Assembly: GCF_036059255.1 (NCBI RefSeq)
Contig: NZ_CP107947.1
Coordinates: 3,968,001 to 4,032,000 of the forward strand
DNA length: 64,000 nt
Direction of reading: 5' to 3'
Source: Micromonospora sp. NBC_00389
GTDB taxonomy: Bacteria; Actinomycetota; Actinomycetes; Mycobacteriales; Micromonosporaceae
Shown: piece by piece, positions 26,609 to 35,133 of the stretch
Position numbering within the stretch: position 1 is the first letter of the stretch
How the letters are laid out: each line of letters opens with the position of its first letter
The notes under the pieces: generated by a model
Databases searched by the model: none
What the model saw: the letters and a program-made list of their open reading frames with translations, nothing else
What the model was told of the DNA's origin: nothing
Program-made: the position numbers and the translations under genes

Positions 26609-27706
26609 ATGAGACGGATCACGCCGCAGCCGCTGCGGTCCAGACCAACAGTCTCGGTCGTTGTTCCCTGCTACAGGTACGGGCACTTTCTGCCGGCTTG
26701 TGTGCGGAGCATCCTCGACCAGGACGGCGTCGACGTCGACGTCCTGATCGTCGACGACGCCTCACCCGACAACAGCGCCACGGTCGCGCGCCGGCTCGCC
26801 GAGGAAGACCCCCGGGTGCGGGTCATCGTGCACGAGGTCAACCGGGGCCACATCGCGACGTACAACGAAGGCCTGGCGGCGGTACACGGTGAGTACCTCG
26901 TGCTGCTCTCCGCCGACGACCTGCTCGCCCCGCGCAGCCTGGCCAACTCGACCGCACTGTTGCACGCCAATCCGGACGTCGGTCTGGTCTACGGGTTCAC
27001 CCGGTCGTTCTCCGACGAGCCGCCACCGGCGCGGACCGCCCCGCGTTCCTGGTCGATCTGGCCGGGGGAGGAGTGGCTGAGCCTGCTCTGTCAGCGGGCG
27101 AGCAATCCCATCGCCACACCGGAGGTGGTGATGCGAGCCAAGACGATGCAGGATCTCGTCGGATACGACGCCCGGCTGCCACACGCCGCCGACTTCCTGT
27201 TGTGGCTGAGGGCCGCCACCCGGGCGTCGATCGGGCGGGTCAATGGCGTGGACCTGGCCTACTACCGAGTCCACGGAGAGAACATGCACATGGCGCAGTA
27301 TCCGGGCGCGCTGCGCGACCTCACCGAGCGCAAGCGCGCCTTCGACATTCTCTTCGACGAGGACGGCGACCATGTGCCGGACGCGGCGCAGTTGCGGGAG
27401 GCGGCGAGCCGCGGCGTGGCCCGAGAGGCCCTGGTCGTGGCCTGCCAGGCGTACCACCGGGGTTTCCCGACCGACGAGCAGGCCGAGGTGCTGGGACGCC
27501 TCGCCGAGTTGGCTGAGCAGATCTTCCCGCCGTCGCGCACCACCCGGCTGCGGCGTTCCTACGACCTCCAGGTGGCCCGGGCCAGCAAGGGCAAGGGTCC
27601 GCTCGTGCCCCGGCGGGTGACGGCGCTGCGCAACCGCGCCGTCGACCATCTGCGGTGGCGGCGGTTTCGGCGATCCGGCATCGATGGCGCATTGGGGTGG
27701 CTATGA
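26609..27706 (+). CDS. family-2 glycosyltransferase
   Basis: A 365-residue GT2 enzyme: VSVVVPCYRYGHFLPACVRSIL, DVLIVDDASPDNSA, NRGHIATYNEGL and VLLSADDLLAP (the DxD equivalent SADD), followed by LPHAADFLLWLRAA and a helical carboxy-terminal region of about 100 residues without membrane segments. The ATG at 26609 lacks an obvious ribosome site. The stop overlaps the ABC ATPase start (ATGA at 27703-27706), so this enzyme probably builds the glycan exported by the transporter that follows. Confidence 0.85.
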   Translation: MRRITPQPLRSRPTVSVVVPCYRYGHFLPACVRSILDQDGVDVDVLIVDDASPDNSATVARRLAEEDPRVRVIVHEVNRGHIATYNEGLAAVHGEYLVLLSADDLLAPRSLANSTALLHANPDVGLVYGFTRSFSDEPPPARTAPRSWSIWPGEEWLSLLCQRASNPIATPEVVMRAKTMQDLVGYDARLPHAADFLLWLRAATRASIGRVNGVDLAYYRVHGENMHMAQYPGALRDLTERKRAFDILFDEDGDHVPDAAQLREAASRGVAREALVVACQAYHRGFPTDEQAEVLGRLAELAEQIFPPSRTTRLRRSYDLQVARASKGKGPLVPRRVTALRNRAVDHLRWRRFRRSGIDGALGWL

Positions 27707-28725
27707 CCGGCATGGACCGGAACGCCGACGACATCATCGTGCTCTCCGGGCTGACCAAGCTCTACGAGCCGACACCGCGCTGGATGCGGGTGTTCGCCAG
27801 ATCGCATCTGCGCGAGACGGTCCGCGCCCTCGACGATGTGGATGTGGTCGTCCGCGCGGGCGAGATCTGTGCCGTCGTCGGCCCCAACGGTGCCGGGAAG
27901 ACCACCCTGTTCCGCATCATCGTCGGACTGACGTCGGCCACCGCCGGGCACGGCAGTGTGCTCGGGCTCGACGTCGAGCGTGACGCGGAACAGGTCCGCC
28001 AGGTGGTCGGCTGGATGCCCTCGGAGGACCGCAGCCTGCTCATGCGAGCCACGTCGAGGGAGAACCTTCAGCTCCACGGCCGGTTGCAGGGCATGCCGCG
28101 CAATGATCTGACCGACCGCATCGAGCAGGTCCTCGAGACGGTCAACCTGACGCCGCAGACCGACACCGTGGTGGCCAGCATGTCGGCGGGGATGCGGGCC
28201 AGGTTGCGCCTGGCCAGGGCGTTGTTGCCCGGCCCGCGCGCGCTGATCCTCGACGAGCCGACCGGGCCGGTGGACCCGATCGCGGCGTACGGGTTGCTGA
28301 CGCTGATCATGGATCTGGCGAAGCAGGAGCGGCTCGCGGTGCTGATCTCCTCGCACCGACTGGAGGAGATCGAAGCACTGCAGTCGCAGGCGCTCCTTCT
28401 CGACGGCGGAAAGGTCAGATACTCGGGCGACCTGGACCGGCTGCGCCGGGAGTGGGAGCGGCCGGAGCTGGAGCTCGTCGTCGCCGGACATCAGGACGCG
28501 CTCGCGATCGCCGATGGCCTCCTGACCCAGGGCATCGAGAGCCGGGTCGACGGCGTCAGCGTCCGGTGCCGTCCCACCGGCCTCGACGGTGTGGGCGGGG
28601 TACTGACCCGACTGGGCCCACTCACGGGCACCATCCAGCACGTCCGTGAGATTCCTATGCCGTTGCGTGATCTGATCGCGCAGGTGTACGCGCGAGGCAA
28701 CCACGCCGAAGGAGACCCTCGATGA
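27703..28725 (+). CDS. ABC exporter ATP-binding protein (polysaccharide or lipid type)
   Basis: A 340-residue ATPase: Walker A GPNGAGKTT (about residues 60-68), Q-loop region in GWMPSEDRSLL, signature MSAGMRARLRLARAL in place of LSGGQ (about 161), Walker B ALILDEPT (about 180) and the H-loop SSHR (about 217). The carboxy-terminal 100 residues, after DGGKVRYSGDLDRL, form an extra domain, which in some exporters reads the substrate. It is coupled by ATGA overlaps to the glycosyltransferase upstream and to its permease downstream, a typical exporter arrangement. The upstream frame is open to 27655, but ATG at 27703 with GGGGTGG before it is the likely start. Substrate inferred from context as a glycan or glycolipid. 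Confidence 0.88.
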   Translation: MTGMDRNADDIIVLSGLTKLYEPTPRWMRVFARSHLRETVRALDDVDVVVRAGEICAVVGPNGAGKTTLFRIIVGLTSATAGHGSVLGLDVERDAEQVRQVVGWMPSEDRSLLMRATSRENLQLHGRLQGMPRNDLTDRIEQVLETVNLTPQTDTVVASMSAGMRARLRLARALLPGPRALILDEPTGPVDPIAAYGLLTLIMDLAKQERLAVLISSHRLEEIEALQSQALLLDGGKVRYSGDLDRLRREWERPELELVVAGHQDALAIADGLLTQGIESRVDGVSVRCRPTGLDGVGGVLTRLGPLTGTIQHVREIPMPLRDLIAQVYARGNHAEGDPR

Positions 28726-29552
28726 GCCTCGCCTACCCGTCCGTCGTCGGGAAGCGCTCGTTCGGCAGCAAGGTGCTCAACACCGTCGAGGCATACGTCC
28801 GAATCGACCTCGTCGAGGAGCGGATGTTCCCGGCCACGAGCATCATGCGCTACGTCGCGGCCGTCTTCCCGGTGCTGCTCTACTATTTCCAGGGCAACTT
28901 CCTGGCGATCTCCGATCAGCTCTTCGTCGTGATGGTCGTCGGCACGGCGGTGGTCGCCGGACTCCAGGACGCTCTCACCGCGCTCACCAGCCGGCTCAAC
29001 TTCGCCATGGAGCGGGGCACGCTGGAAACCTATCTGGTCGAGCCGGTGCCGTGGGCGTTGATTCCAGTGGCGATGAACGTGTGGCGCAGCTGCACCGGTG
29101 CGCTGCTGGCGTGCTTCATGGTCGCCGTCGGCTGGCTGCTGGGAGCCCCGATCCAGGGATCCGGGGTACCGGGGGCGCTGCTGGTGCTCTTCCTCGGCAT
29201 CATCGCCTGCAACGCGCTCGGCACGTTCGCAGCCGCGTTCATCGTGCTCTTCAAGCGGGGCGAGCCGGTGGTCATGCTCTTCAGCCTCGCCACCGCGGTG
29301 CTCGGCGGTGCGCTGTTCCCGATCAACGTCCTGCCGGAGTGGATCCGGTGGGCCAGCTATCTGATCCCGCAGACGTACGTGATCAGCGGGATCCGGCAGC
29401 TTCTCATCGCGGACGTGCCGCCGGACGGCCTATCGGTCGGTTGGTCCATCGGCATTCTCGCGGCCTTCTCGGTCGTGTCCTTCGCCGCCGGGCTGTTCGT
29501 CTTCGATCGCGCCCTGCGACTCGCCAGGCGGCTCGGAATCCTGAGCATCTGA
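28722..29552 (+). CDS. ABC-2 type permease
   Basis: A 276-residue integral membrane protein with six predicted helices and the ABC-2 layout: a cytoplasmic amino-terminal coupling region (VEAYVRIDLVEERMFPATSIMRY), helices around residues 40-200, the conserved ALFPINVLPEWIRWASYLIPQTYVISGIRQ near residue 190-220 and a final helix before LARRLGIL. It forms the channel of the exporter whose ATPase gene overlaps it by four bases. It is closer to drug/lipid ABC-2 permeases than to KpsM/Wzm by eye; the substrate is unproven. Confidence 0.87.
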   Translation: MSLAYPSVVGKRSFGSKVLNTVEAYVRIDLVEERMFPATSIMRYVAAVFPVLLYYFQGNFLAISDQLFVVMVVGTAVVAGLQDALTALTSRLNFAMERGTLETYLVEPVPWALIPVAMNVWRSCTGALLACFMVAVGWLLGAPIQGSGVPGALLVLFLGIIACNALGTFAAAFIVLFKRGEPVVMLFSLATAVLGGALFPINVLPEWIRWASYLIPQTYVISGIRQLLIADVPPDGLSVGWSIGILAAFSVVSFAAGLFVFDRALRLARRLGILSI

Positions 29553-29574
29553 TGGCGTCTCTGGGAGGTGTCCG

Positions 29575-30675
29575 GTGATCCGATGGGCGACCGGGGCGGC
29601 GCGGCGGGCCGCCAGCCGGTACAGCCAGGCTGCGGACCTGAAGTGGCGGCAGCTGCCGCCCTTTACGGTCGCCACCCGGATGAGCGGTCGGTCGAGCGGG
29701 CCGACGGTCTATTACCTCGCGCCGCATCCGAACGGCACGTTCGGCGGAGTGCGCAACTCGTACCGGCACGTCGACAGCCTCAACGCGGCCGGGATCCCCG
29801 CGGCGGTGGTCCACGCCAAGAAGGGGTACCGGTGCACCTGGTTCGCCAACAGCACGCGGGTCATGAGCGCCTCGGATGTGGTCCTCGGTCCGGATGACCT
29901 GCTGGTGATCCCGGAGTGCTACGGCCCGGGGCTCGGCGGGGTGCCCGACGGGGTGCGGGTGGTCATCTTCAACCAGGGCGCGTACATCACGTTCGACCGG
30001 GTGCCCTATGAGACGACCGGGGCGGGCGCGCCCTACACCGGTGTGCCTGGCCTGGTCGGCCTGCTGGCCGTGTCGCAGAACAACGCCGAGTTGTTGCGGT
30101 ACACGTTCCCGGATCTGCCGGTTGGTGTCGCCCGACCGGTCATCGATCCGCTGCTCTTCCACCCCGCAGACGAGCCGCCAGCGCGCCGGATCGCCTACCT
30201 CACCCACCGGCGGCCGGAGGAACGCGAGCAGTTGCGGCACATACTGCGCGCCCGCGGCCTGTTCGACCGCTGGGCGGAGACGCCCATCGCCGGCCGGTCG
30301 GAGTCGGAGACCGCGACTATCATGCGGGGCAGCGCAATCTTCCTGAGCTTCAGTCAACGCGAAGGGTTCGGGCTCCCTCCGGCCGAGGCCATGGCGAGCG
30401 CCTGCTTCGTCATCGGATACTCCGGGCCTGCCGGCCGGGAGTACTTCGAGCCGTCGGACTGCATCTCCGTCCCCGATGGGGACCTGCTCGCGTTCGCACG
30501 CGCCGTCGAGGATGCCTGTGCGGCCCACGACGACGACCCGGAGACGTTCCGCAAGGCCGGGTTGGCGGCTTCGGAACGAATCCTGGCGCGCTATTCGGCC
30601 GAATTGCTCCGGGCCGAGCTGCTGGCCTTCTACACACCGCTGGTCAGCGGCTCGCGCCGGTCCCGCGACAGCTGA
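29575..30675 (+). CDS. glycosyltransferase, GT-B (family 1/4-like)
   Basis: A 366-residue protein. The amino-terminal half contains VYYLAPHPNGTFGGVRNSYRHVDSLNAAG, typical of GT4-like acceptor domains, and QGAYITFDRVPYE. The carboxy-terminal half carries LSFSQREGFGLPPAEAMASACFVIGYSG, which supplies the E-x7-E donor-site pattern of retaining GT-B enzymes (E in REGFGLPPAEA). GGGAGGTG precedes the GTG start, 22 bases after the permease, so it is the last gene of the GT2-ABC-permease unit. Its end converges with the minus-strand operon at 30693. Confidence 0.83.
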   Translation: MIRWATGAARRAASRYSQAADLKWRQLPPFTVATRMSGRSSGPTVYYLAPHPNGTFGGVRNSYRHVDSLNAAGIPAAVVHAKKGYRCTWFANSTRVMSASDVVLGPDDLLVIPECYGPGLGGVPDGVRVVIFNQGAYITFDRVPYETTGAGAPYTGVPGLVGLLAVSQNNAELLRYTFPDLPVGVARPVIDPLLFHPADEPPARRIAYLTHRRPEEREQLRHILRARGLFDRWAETPIAGRSESETATIMRGSAIFLSFSQREGFGLPPAEAMASACFVIGYSGPAGREYFEPSDCISVPDGDLLAFARAVEDACAAHDDDPETFRKAGLAASERILARYSAELLRAELLAFYTPLVSGSRRSRDS

Positions 30676-30710
30676 CTGGTCCCGCGACCTGATTAGTCCC
30701 GCAACAGCTC
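30659..30710. repeat. three imperfect direct repeats at a convergent gene junction
   Basis: Three copies of a 16-19 base unit, GTCCCGC(G/A)AC plus a short spacer, begin at 30659, 30678 and 30695. They span the last codons of the plus-strand glycosyltransferase and of the minus-strand one. The outer two copies also share ACAGCT. Slippage duplication is the simple explanation; a role in ending transcription is possible. Confidence 0.6.
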
Positions 30711-31733
30711 GGCCAGCCGCTGCGCCTGCCGCTCGGTCGTGAATTGTTCCTGCACCGCCTTGTGCCCGGCAGCACCGAGCGCCGTCGCCTCCGCCGGGTC
30801 CCGCAACAGCCGGATGATGGCCGCCGCCAATGCGTCGGCATCGCCCGGCGGCACCAGCACGCCCCATTCGCTGGACACGTAATCGCTCATGCCCGGCGTC
30901 GCGGTTATGACGATCGGTCGTCCACAGGCCATCGCCTCTAGCGCCACAGTCATCCCGCTCACATGCACGTTCGGCCGCAGCGCGACCACCACGACCTGGC
31001 TGCGCCAGTACAGCTCACGCAGCTGTGGGTGGCTCAGATGGGGATGCCGCACGCCGAGCTCGGCGGGCACGGGCACGTCATGCTGCGTCGCGATCTTGAA
31101 TCGGGCATGGCCGATCGACTGCCGGACCAGGCACATCGCCCGAACCACCGTGTGGTGGTCCCGGTCGCGGTCGTTGCCGGCGCTCGCGACCAATCCGGGG
31201 ACCGGCTCGTCGTCGCCCAGGGTGAAGAACTCCCCGTCGATGCCGAAGAGCAGGTGCCGCAGGCGATGCTCCGGAACACCCAGCTCGTCATGTAACACGG
31301 GCAGTTGAGCCGACGACAGTGCCCAGACCCGGTGCGCCCGGCGCAGCAGCGGAGCTGCGAGGCGCCGGTGCGTCCGGTCGCGGTCGGTCAGCGCGATGAC
31401 GCCGGTGGCGACCGGGACACCGCCGCGGAGGATGGACGGCAAACCGGCCCGCTCGTCCCAGCACACACACAGGTCGGCGGAGCCTTGCAGCTCTGCCTTC
31501 CGCCAGGTCTCCGCCCATTCGTAACGGCCGAGCGCGCGCGCCGCGCGGGCCGCGTGGCGTCCGACCGGTCCGGCGGCGTAAGGCGGCGCGGCCGTGACCT
31601 GGTATCCGTAGCTGCCCAGCCGGTCCAGCCCGTAGGGCAACCGGTCGGGCACCTCGCCCGCAGCGTGCCGCCGTGTCCAGTCGGCCGCGTCCAGATTGCC
31701 GCTGAATCTGAGCTGAAGGTTCATATTCGCCAC
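30693..31733 (-). CDS. glycosyltransferase, family 1/4 (GT-B)
   Basis: A 346-residue GT-B enzyme. The carboxy-terminal half has FGIDGEFFTLGDDE, VASAGNDRDRDHHTVVRAM, LYWRSQVVVVALRPNVHVSGMTVALEAMACGRPIVIT and GVLVPPGDADALAAAI, the usual donor-binding sequence, with SGMTVALEAMA giving the EX7E-like glutamate. The amino-terminal half is less typical (LGSYGYQVTAAPPYAAG). GTG at 31733 with GAGGAG about eight bases before it is preferred; an ATG at 31724 and an upstream frame to 31808 also exist. It is the last gene of the eight-gene minus-strand operon that starts at 39023. Confidence 0.82.
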   Translation of the reverse strand: MANMNLQLRFSGNLDAADWTRRHAAGEVPDRLPYGLDRLGSYGYQVTAAPPYAAGPVGRHAARAARALGRYEWAETWRKAELQGSADLCVCWDERAGLPSILRGGVPVATGVIALTDRDRTHRRLAAPLLRRAHRVWALSSAQLPVLHDELGVPEHRLRHLLFGIDGEFFTLGDDEPVPGLVASAGNDRDRDHHTVVRAMCLVRQSIGHARFKIATQHDVPVPAELGVRHPHLSHPQLRELYWRSQVVVVALRPNVHVSGMTVALEAMACGRPIVITATPGMSDYVSSEWGVLVPPGDADALAAAIIRLLRDPAEATALGAAGHKAVQEQFTTERQAQRLAELLRD

Positions 31734-31758
31734 GAGTGGGACTCCTCTTTTCTCGGCA

Positions 31759-32784
31759 CTAGGCGCCGCGGACGATTGCGGGGGACCAAGCGTCGGGCAC
31801 CAGCACACGAGGCGTACCGGTGCCGTCGGCCGGCACCGCCCACACGTCGCTCGACGCCGAGCCGTTCGTGTCGCGGGGCAACCCGTACACGACGATGCTG
31901 TCGTCGAGCCACTCCGCCTGGTCGTCGACGCTGCGGGTCTCCGCCAGTGGCGTTTCTTGTCCAGTTGTTAGGTCCAGCACGGTGAGCCGCCACCTTCCCG
32001 CTGGAAGGTCGCCGCGTTTCTTGAACGCGACGCGGGTCCGGTCCGGCGACAGCGACGGGCATTCGACGTCCTGCCGCAACGCGGTCAGCCTCTGCCCGGA
32101 CAGCGATCCCTCGACCAGCCAGGTTGTCTTTCCTGAGGCGGCCGTGGCGTAGAACCGGTCGTCGTCGACGAACGTCACCCCCCACACGTTCTTATCCGCC
32201 GCGGTGACCGTTCTGCCGTCGACGACCAACTTGAACCGCTCGATGTCGATCGGTTCGGCGCCGCCCGTCGGGCCGATCATGGTACGCGTGGAGAACTGCC
32301 CGGGGCTGGCGTACGAGTCGCCGTAGACGAATGTCGTGGTGGCGGTCAGCGTGCCGTGGGGTGACACTCGCGCCCGGCTGGGCAGGCCGGGCACTGGCCG
32401 CTCCGAAACCGCCGTCCACTGCGGGCCAAGGATCTTCACCTGGTACGTCGTGGCCAAGCCGCGCAGCGCCACCAGGCAGACGGCGGTACCGCGCACGGCG
32501 TGCACCCGGTCGCACGAGGCTGGGGTGAACGCGCGGGGGCCGGCCGGTGCGCTGAGCGGGGCCACCGCCACCCGGCCGTACCCGGCGCCGGTGGCGGTGC
32601 TGCGGAAGACCAGATGGGGTCCGGCGACCACGGACGCGGTGTCGTCGCGTACCGGCACGGCGGGTGTCTGCGTGGCCGCGTCGGCCTCGTTCGTCGCGAC
32701 CTGTCGAAGGTAGAAAACCACGCCGGCGACGGCCACCAGCACGATTCCGGCGAAGACCCCGACTCGCAGCCGAAGACCGGTCAT
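31759..32784 (-). CDS. membrane-anchored TolB-like beta-propeller protein
   Basis: A 341-residue protein with one amino-terminal membrane anchor (about residues 9-27, VFAGIVLVAVAGVVFYL) and a presumably extracytoplasmic domain built of repeated short strands, such as RVSPHGTLTATTTFVYGD, CPSLSPDRTRVAFKKRGD, WRLTVLDLTTGQETPLAETR and EWLDDSIVVYGLPRD, the pattern of TolB/WD40-like beta propellers. Function unknown. Its start overlaps the stop of the MFS gene (ATGA at 32781-32784), so the pair is co-translated and may work together. Located inside the sugar-biosynthesis operon. Confidence 0.75.
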   Translation of the reverse strand: MTGLRLRVGVFAGIVLVAVAGVVFYLRQVATNEADAATQTPAVPVRDDTASVVAGPHLVFRSTATGAGYGRVAVAPLSAPAGPRAFTPASCDRVHAVRGTAVCLVALRGLATTYQVKILGPQWTAVSERPVPGLPSRARVSPHGTLTATTTFVYGDSYASPGQFSTRTMIGPTGGAEPIDIERFKLVVDGRTVTAADKNVWGVTFVDDDRFYATAASGKTTWLVEGSLSGQRLTALRQDVECPSLSPDRTRVAFKKRGDLPAGRWRLTVLDLTTGQETPLAETRSVDDQAEWLDDSIVVYGLPRDTNGSASSDVWAVPADGTGTPRVLVPDAWSPAIVRGA

Positions 32785-34019
32785 TTTCCCCCCTCGGCGC
32801 CAAGCAGGAGCCACGCGGCGGCCGGGATCGCCACGGCGAGCGCGACCGCGAATCCGAGCAGCGCCGGGTGGCGGCCCACCGCGACCCACAGCCCGCCGAA
32901 GGCCAGCGACGATGCGAACCGGGCCAGTACGACTACCGTCTGTGCGGCGGCGATCCCCGTTCCGCGCGCCGGCACGGGCACCAGCCGGCTGACCAGCGCG
33001 GCGAGCACCCCGTCGGAGGCGGCGTAGAACACGCCGAGGAGGAGCAGAGTGGCGGCCGTCCACACCAGACCCCCGAACGGACTCGCCGCGAACAGGTACG
33101 CCAACAGCAACGCCACGTGCCCGCCCACGAGGACGCGGGCGCGCCCGACCCGGTCGGCCAGGCGGCCCATCGGCACGGCCAGCGTGAGGTATGCGACGTT
33201 GGTACCGACGTAGAGCAGCGGGAAGAGCAGTGCGGTGAAGTCGTCACGGCGCTGCAGCGACAGGTACAGGAACCCGTCGCCGATGGTCAGCACCCCGAGC
33301 AGCCCGGCGGCGACGAGTGTCCGGCGCAGCCGCGGTCCGGTCGCCGTGCGGACCACCTCGCGTATGCCCAGCCGGGCAGTGCCGCCGCCGACCCGTCGAT
33401 CGGGTACGAAGAGCACGAGGACCGCGAGACCGACCAGCGCCACGGCGAAGGAGACCACGAAGATCGCGTCGTACCCGCGGGGGAGCGCCGCCAGCAACGC
33501 GAACGCCGCGAGCGGCCCGATCGCCGCACCCAGCGTGTCCAGCGCACGGTGCACGCCGAATGACCGTCCCAGCATGCTGGGTTCCGAGGTGTCGGCGATC
33601 AGCGCGTCGCGGGGCGCTGTCCGCAACCCCTTGCCCAGCCGGTCGGCCGTGACGACCGCCGTGATGGCGGCCATCCCGTTGGCGGCCAGCATCGCGATCC
33701 GGCTCGCCGCGGAAACGCCGTATCCGACCACCGCTATCCATTTGGGCCGGCGGCTCCGGTCGCCCGAGTATCCGCCAAGGATCCGGACGAAGGCGCTCAC
33801 CCCTTGGTACACGCCGTCCACAAAGCCGTATGCGAGGAGCCCGATGCCGATCTCGGCGGTCAGGTACAGCGGTAGGACAGCACTGACCATCTCCGAGGAG
33901 ACGTCGGTCAGCAGGCTGACGATGCCGAGGAGCACGACGGTCCCGGCCACCCGCCGACGTACCCGGTTGGCCGGCGTCTCCCGCTCGCCGGTCAGGCTGT
34001 CTCGGACCGAGATGTACAC
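32781..34019 (-). CDS. major facilitator superfamily transporter
   Basis: A protein of about 412 residues with eleven or twelve membrane helices. Family marks are LTDVSSEMVSAVLPLYL at helix 1, YGFVDGVYQG, GDRSRRPKWIAVVGYG (loop 2-3 motif A) and RLGKGLRTAPRDALIADT (helix 4-5), the pattern of the drug/sugar MFS subgroup with an RxGKGxRTxPRDAL motif. The start is uncertain: GTG at 34019 gives a short amino terminus, whereas a TTG at 34058 would overlap the previous gene. Substrate unknown. It could export a glycan precursor, or in principle act as a flippase, but nothing in the sequence shows that. Confidence 0.8.
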   Translation of the reverse strand: MYISVRDSLTGERETPANRVRRRVAGTVVLLGIVSLLTDVSSEMVSAVLPLYLTAEIGIGLLAYGFVDGVYQGVSAFVRILGGYSGDRSRRPKWIAVVGYGVSAASRIAMLAANGMAAITAVVTADRLGKGLRTAPRDALIADTSEPSMLGRSFGVHRALDTLGAAIGPLAAFALLAALPRGYDAIFVVSFAVALVGLAVLVLFVPDRRVGGGTARLGIREVVRTATGPRLRRTLVAAGLLGVLTIGDGFLYLSLQRRDDFTALLFPLLYVGTNVAYLTLAVPMGRLADRVGRARVLVGGHVALLLAYLFAASPFGGLVWTAATLLLLGVFYAASDGVLAALVSRLVPVPARGTGIAAAQTVVVLARFASSLAFGGLWVAVGRHPALLGFAVALAVAIPAAAWLLLGAEGGK

Positions 34020-34026
34020 CGCGCGA

Positions 34027-35133
34027 TCAGCCGAGCGCTGATGCGAGTGCGGCCCCAACCCGTTCCTGCTGGACCGCGGTGATCTGAGGGTAGATCGGCA
34101 GCGACAGGACCTGGGCGGCGGCCTGCTCGGCGTGCGGAAAGCTCCCCGGTCCGTGGCGCAGGCCGGCGAAAGCGGGCGTCAGGTGCACCGGCACCGGGTA
34201 ATGGATGCCGGCGCCGATGCCCTGCGCATTGAGGGCGGCCAGGATCTCGCCGCGGCGGGCGGCCGGCACGCGTACGACGTACAGGTGCCACACGTGCACA
34301 TTGCCTGGTGCGGTCACCGGCCGCACGACATCGATCCCGGCGAGCAACCGGTCGTACCGGCCGGCCGCCTCGCGGCGGGCGGCGTTCCAGCTGTCGAGCC
34401 GGGCGAGCTTGGCCCGCAGCACGACCGCCTGCAGCGCGTCGAGGCGGCTGTTCACTCCGATCACGTCGTGCACGTACTTGCGCAGGCCACCGTGGCTGCC
34501 GAGGGTGCGTACCTTCGAGGCGAGCGCCTCGTCGTCGGTGACGACAGCGCCGGCGTCGCCGTACGCGCCAAGGTTCTTGCCCGGGTAGAAGCTGGTCGCC
34601 GCGATGCCACCAGCGCCGGCAGGGACGCCCAGCCGGGTGGCGCCCTGGCTTTGCGCGGCGTCCTCCACGATCGCGATGTCGCGCCCGTCGAGCAGGGCAC
34701 GGAGCCGCTCGACCGGCGCGTGCTGGCCGTACAGGTGCACCGGTACGACAGCCCGGGTCGCCTGGGTGACCGCGGCGCGCGCCGCGTCGACGTCGATCAG
34801 GTAGGTCTCGGGGTCGACGTCGACCAGCACCGGCTGCCCACCGGCCCGCGCCACCGCCTCGGCCGTGGCTATGAACGTGTTGGCGGGCAGGATCACCTCG
34901 TCACCGGGCCCGACGCCGAGGGCGCGCAGCGCCAACTCCAGCGCGTCGGTGCCGTTGGCAACCCCAACGCAGTGCCCCACGCCGGCGAACGCCGCGTACT
35001 CGCGTTCGAAGGCGGTCACCTCGGGGCCGCCGATGAAGGCGGTGTCCGCCAGGATCCGTTTGAAGCCGATCGCGACCTCCTCGGCCACCTCGGCGTGCGT
35101 GGCCTGCAGGTCCACCAAGGGAATCGCGGTCAT
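34027..35133 (-). CDS. DegT/DnrJ/EryC1 sugar aminotransferase (WbpE/FdtB-like)
   Basis: A 368-residue PLP enzyme that converts a keto nucleotide sugar to an amino sugar. The start IPLVDLQATHAEV, GTDALELALRALGVGPGDEVILPANTF, the PLP-phosphate site VEDAAQSQGA, the Schiff-base lysine in FYPGKNLGAYGDAGA (about residue 185) and NSRLDALQAVVL are all standard. Neighbouring Gfo/Idh dehydrogenase and WbpD-like acetyltransferase genes suggest formation of the 3-amino group in the UDP-2,3-diacetamido-uronate route, but a 3-amino-dideoxy-hexose pathway would fit equally well. ATG at 35133 overlaps the upstream acetyltransferase stop. The open frame continues upstream to 35901 in GC-rich shadow only. Confidence 0.9.
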   Translation of the reverse strand: MTAIPLVDLQATHAEVAEEVAIGFKRILADTAFIGGPEVTAFEREYAAFAGVGHCVGVANGTDALELALRALGVGPGDEVILPANTFIATAEAVARAGGQPVLVDVDPETYLIDVDAARAAVTQATRAVVPVHLYGQHAPVERLRALLDGRDIAIVEDAAQSQGATRLGVPAGAGGIAATSFYPGKNLGAYGDAGAVVTDDEALASKVRTLGSHGGLRKYVHDVIGVNSRLDALQAVVLRAKLARLDSWNAARREAAGRYDRLLAGIDVVRPVTAPGNVHVWHLYVVRVPAARRGEILAALNAQGIGAGIHYPVPVHLTPAFAGLRHGPGSFPHAEQAAAQVLSLPIYPQITAVQQERVGAALASALG

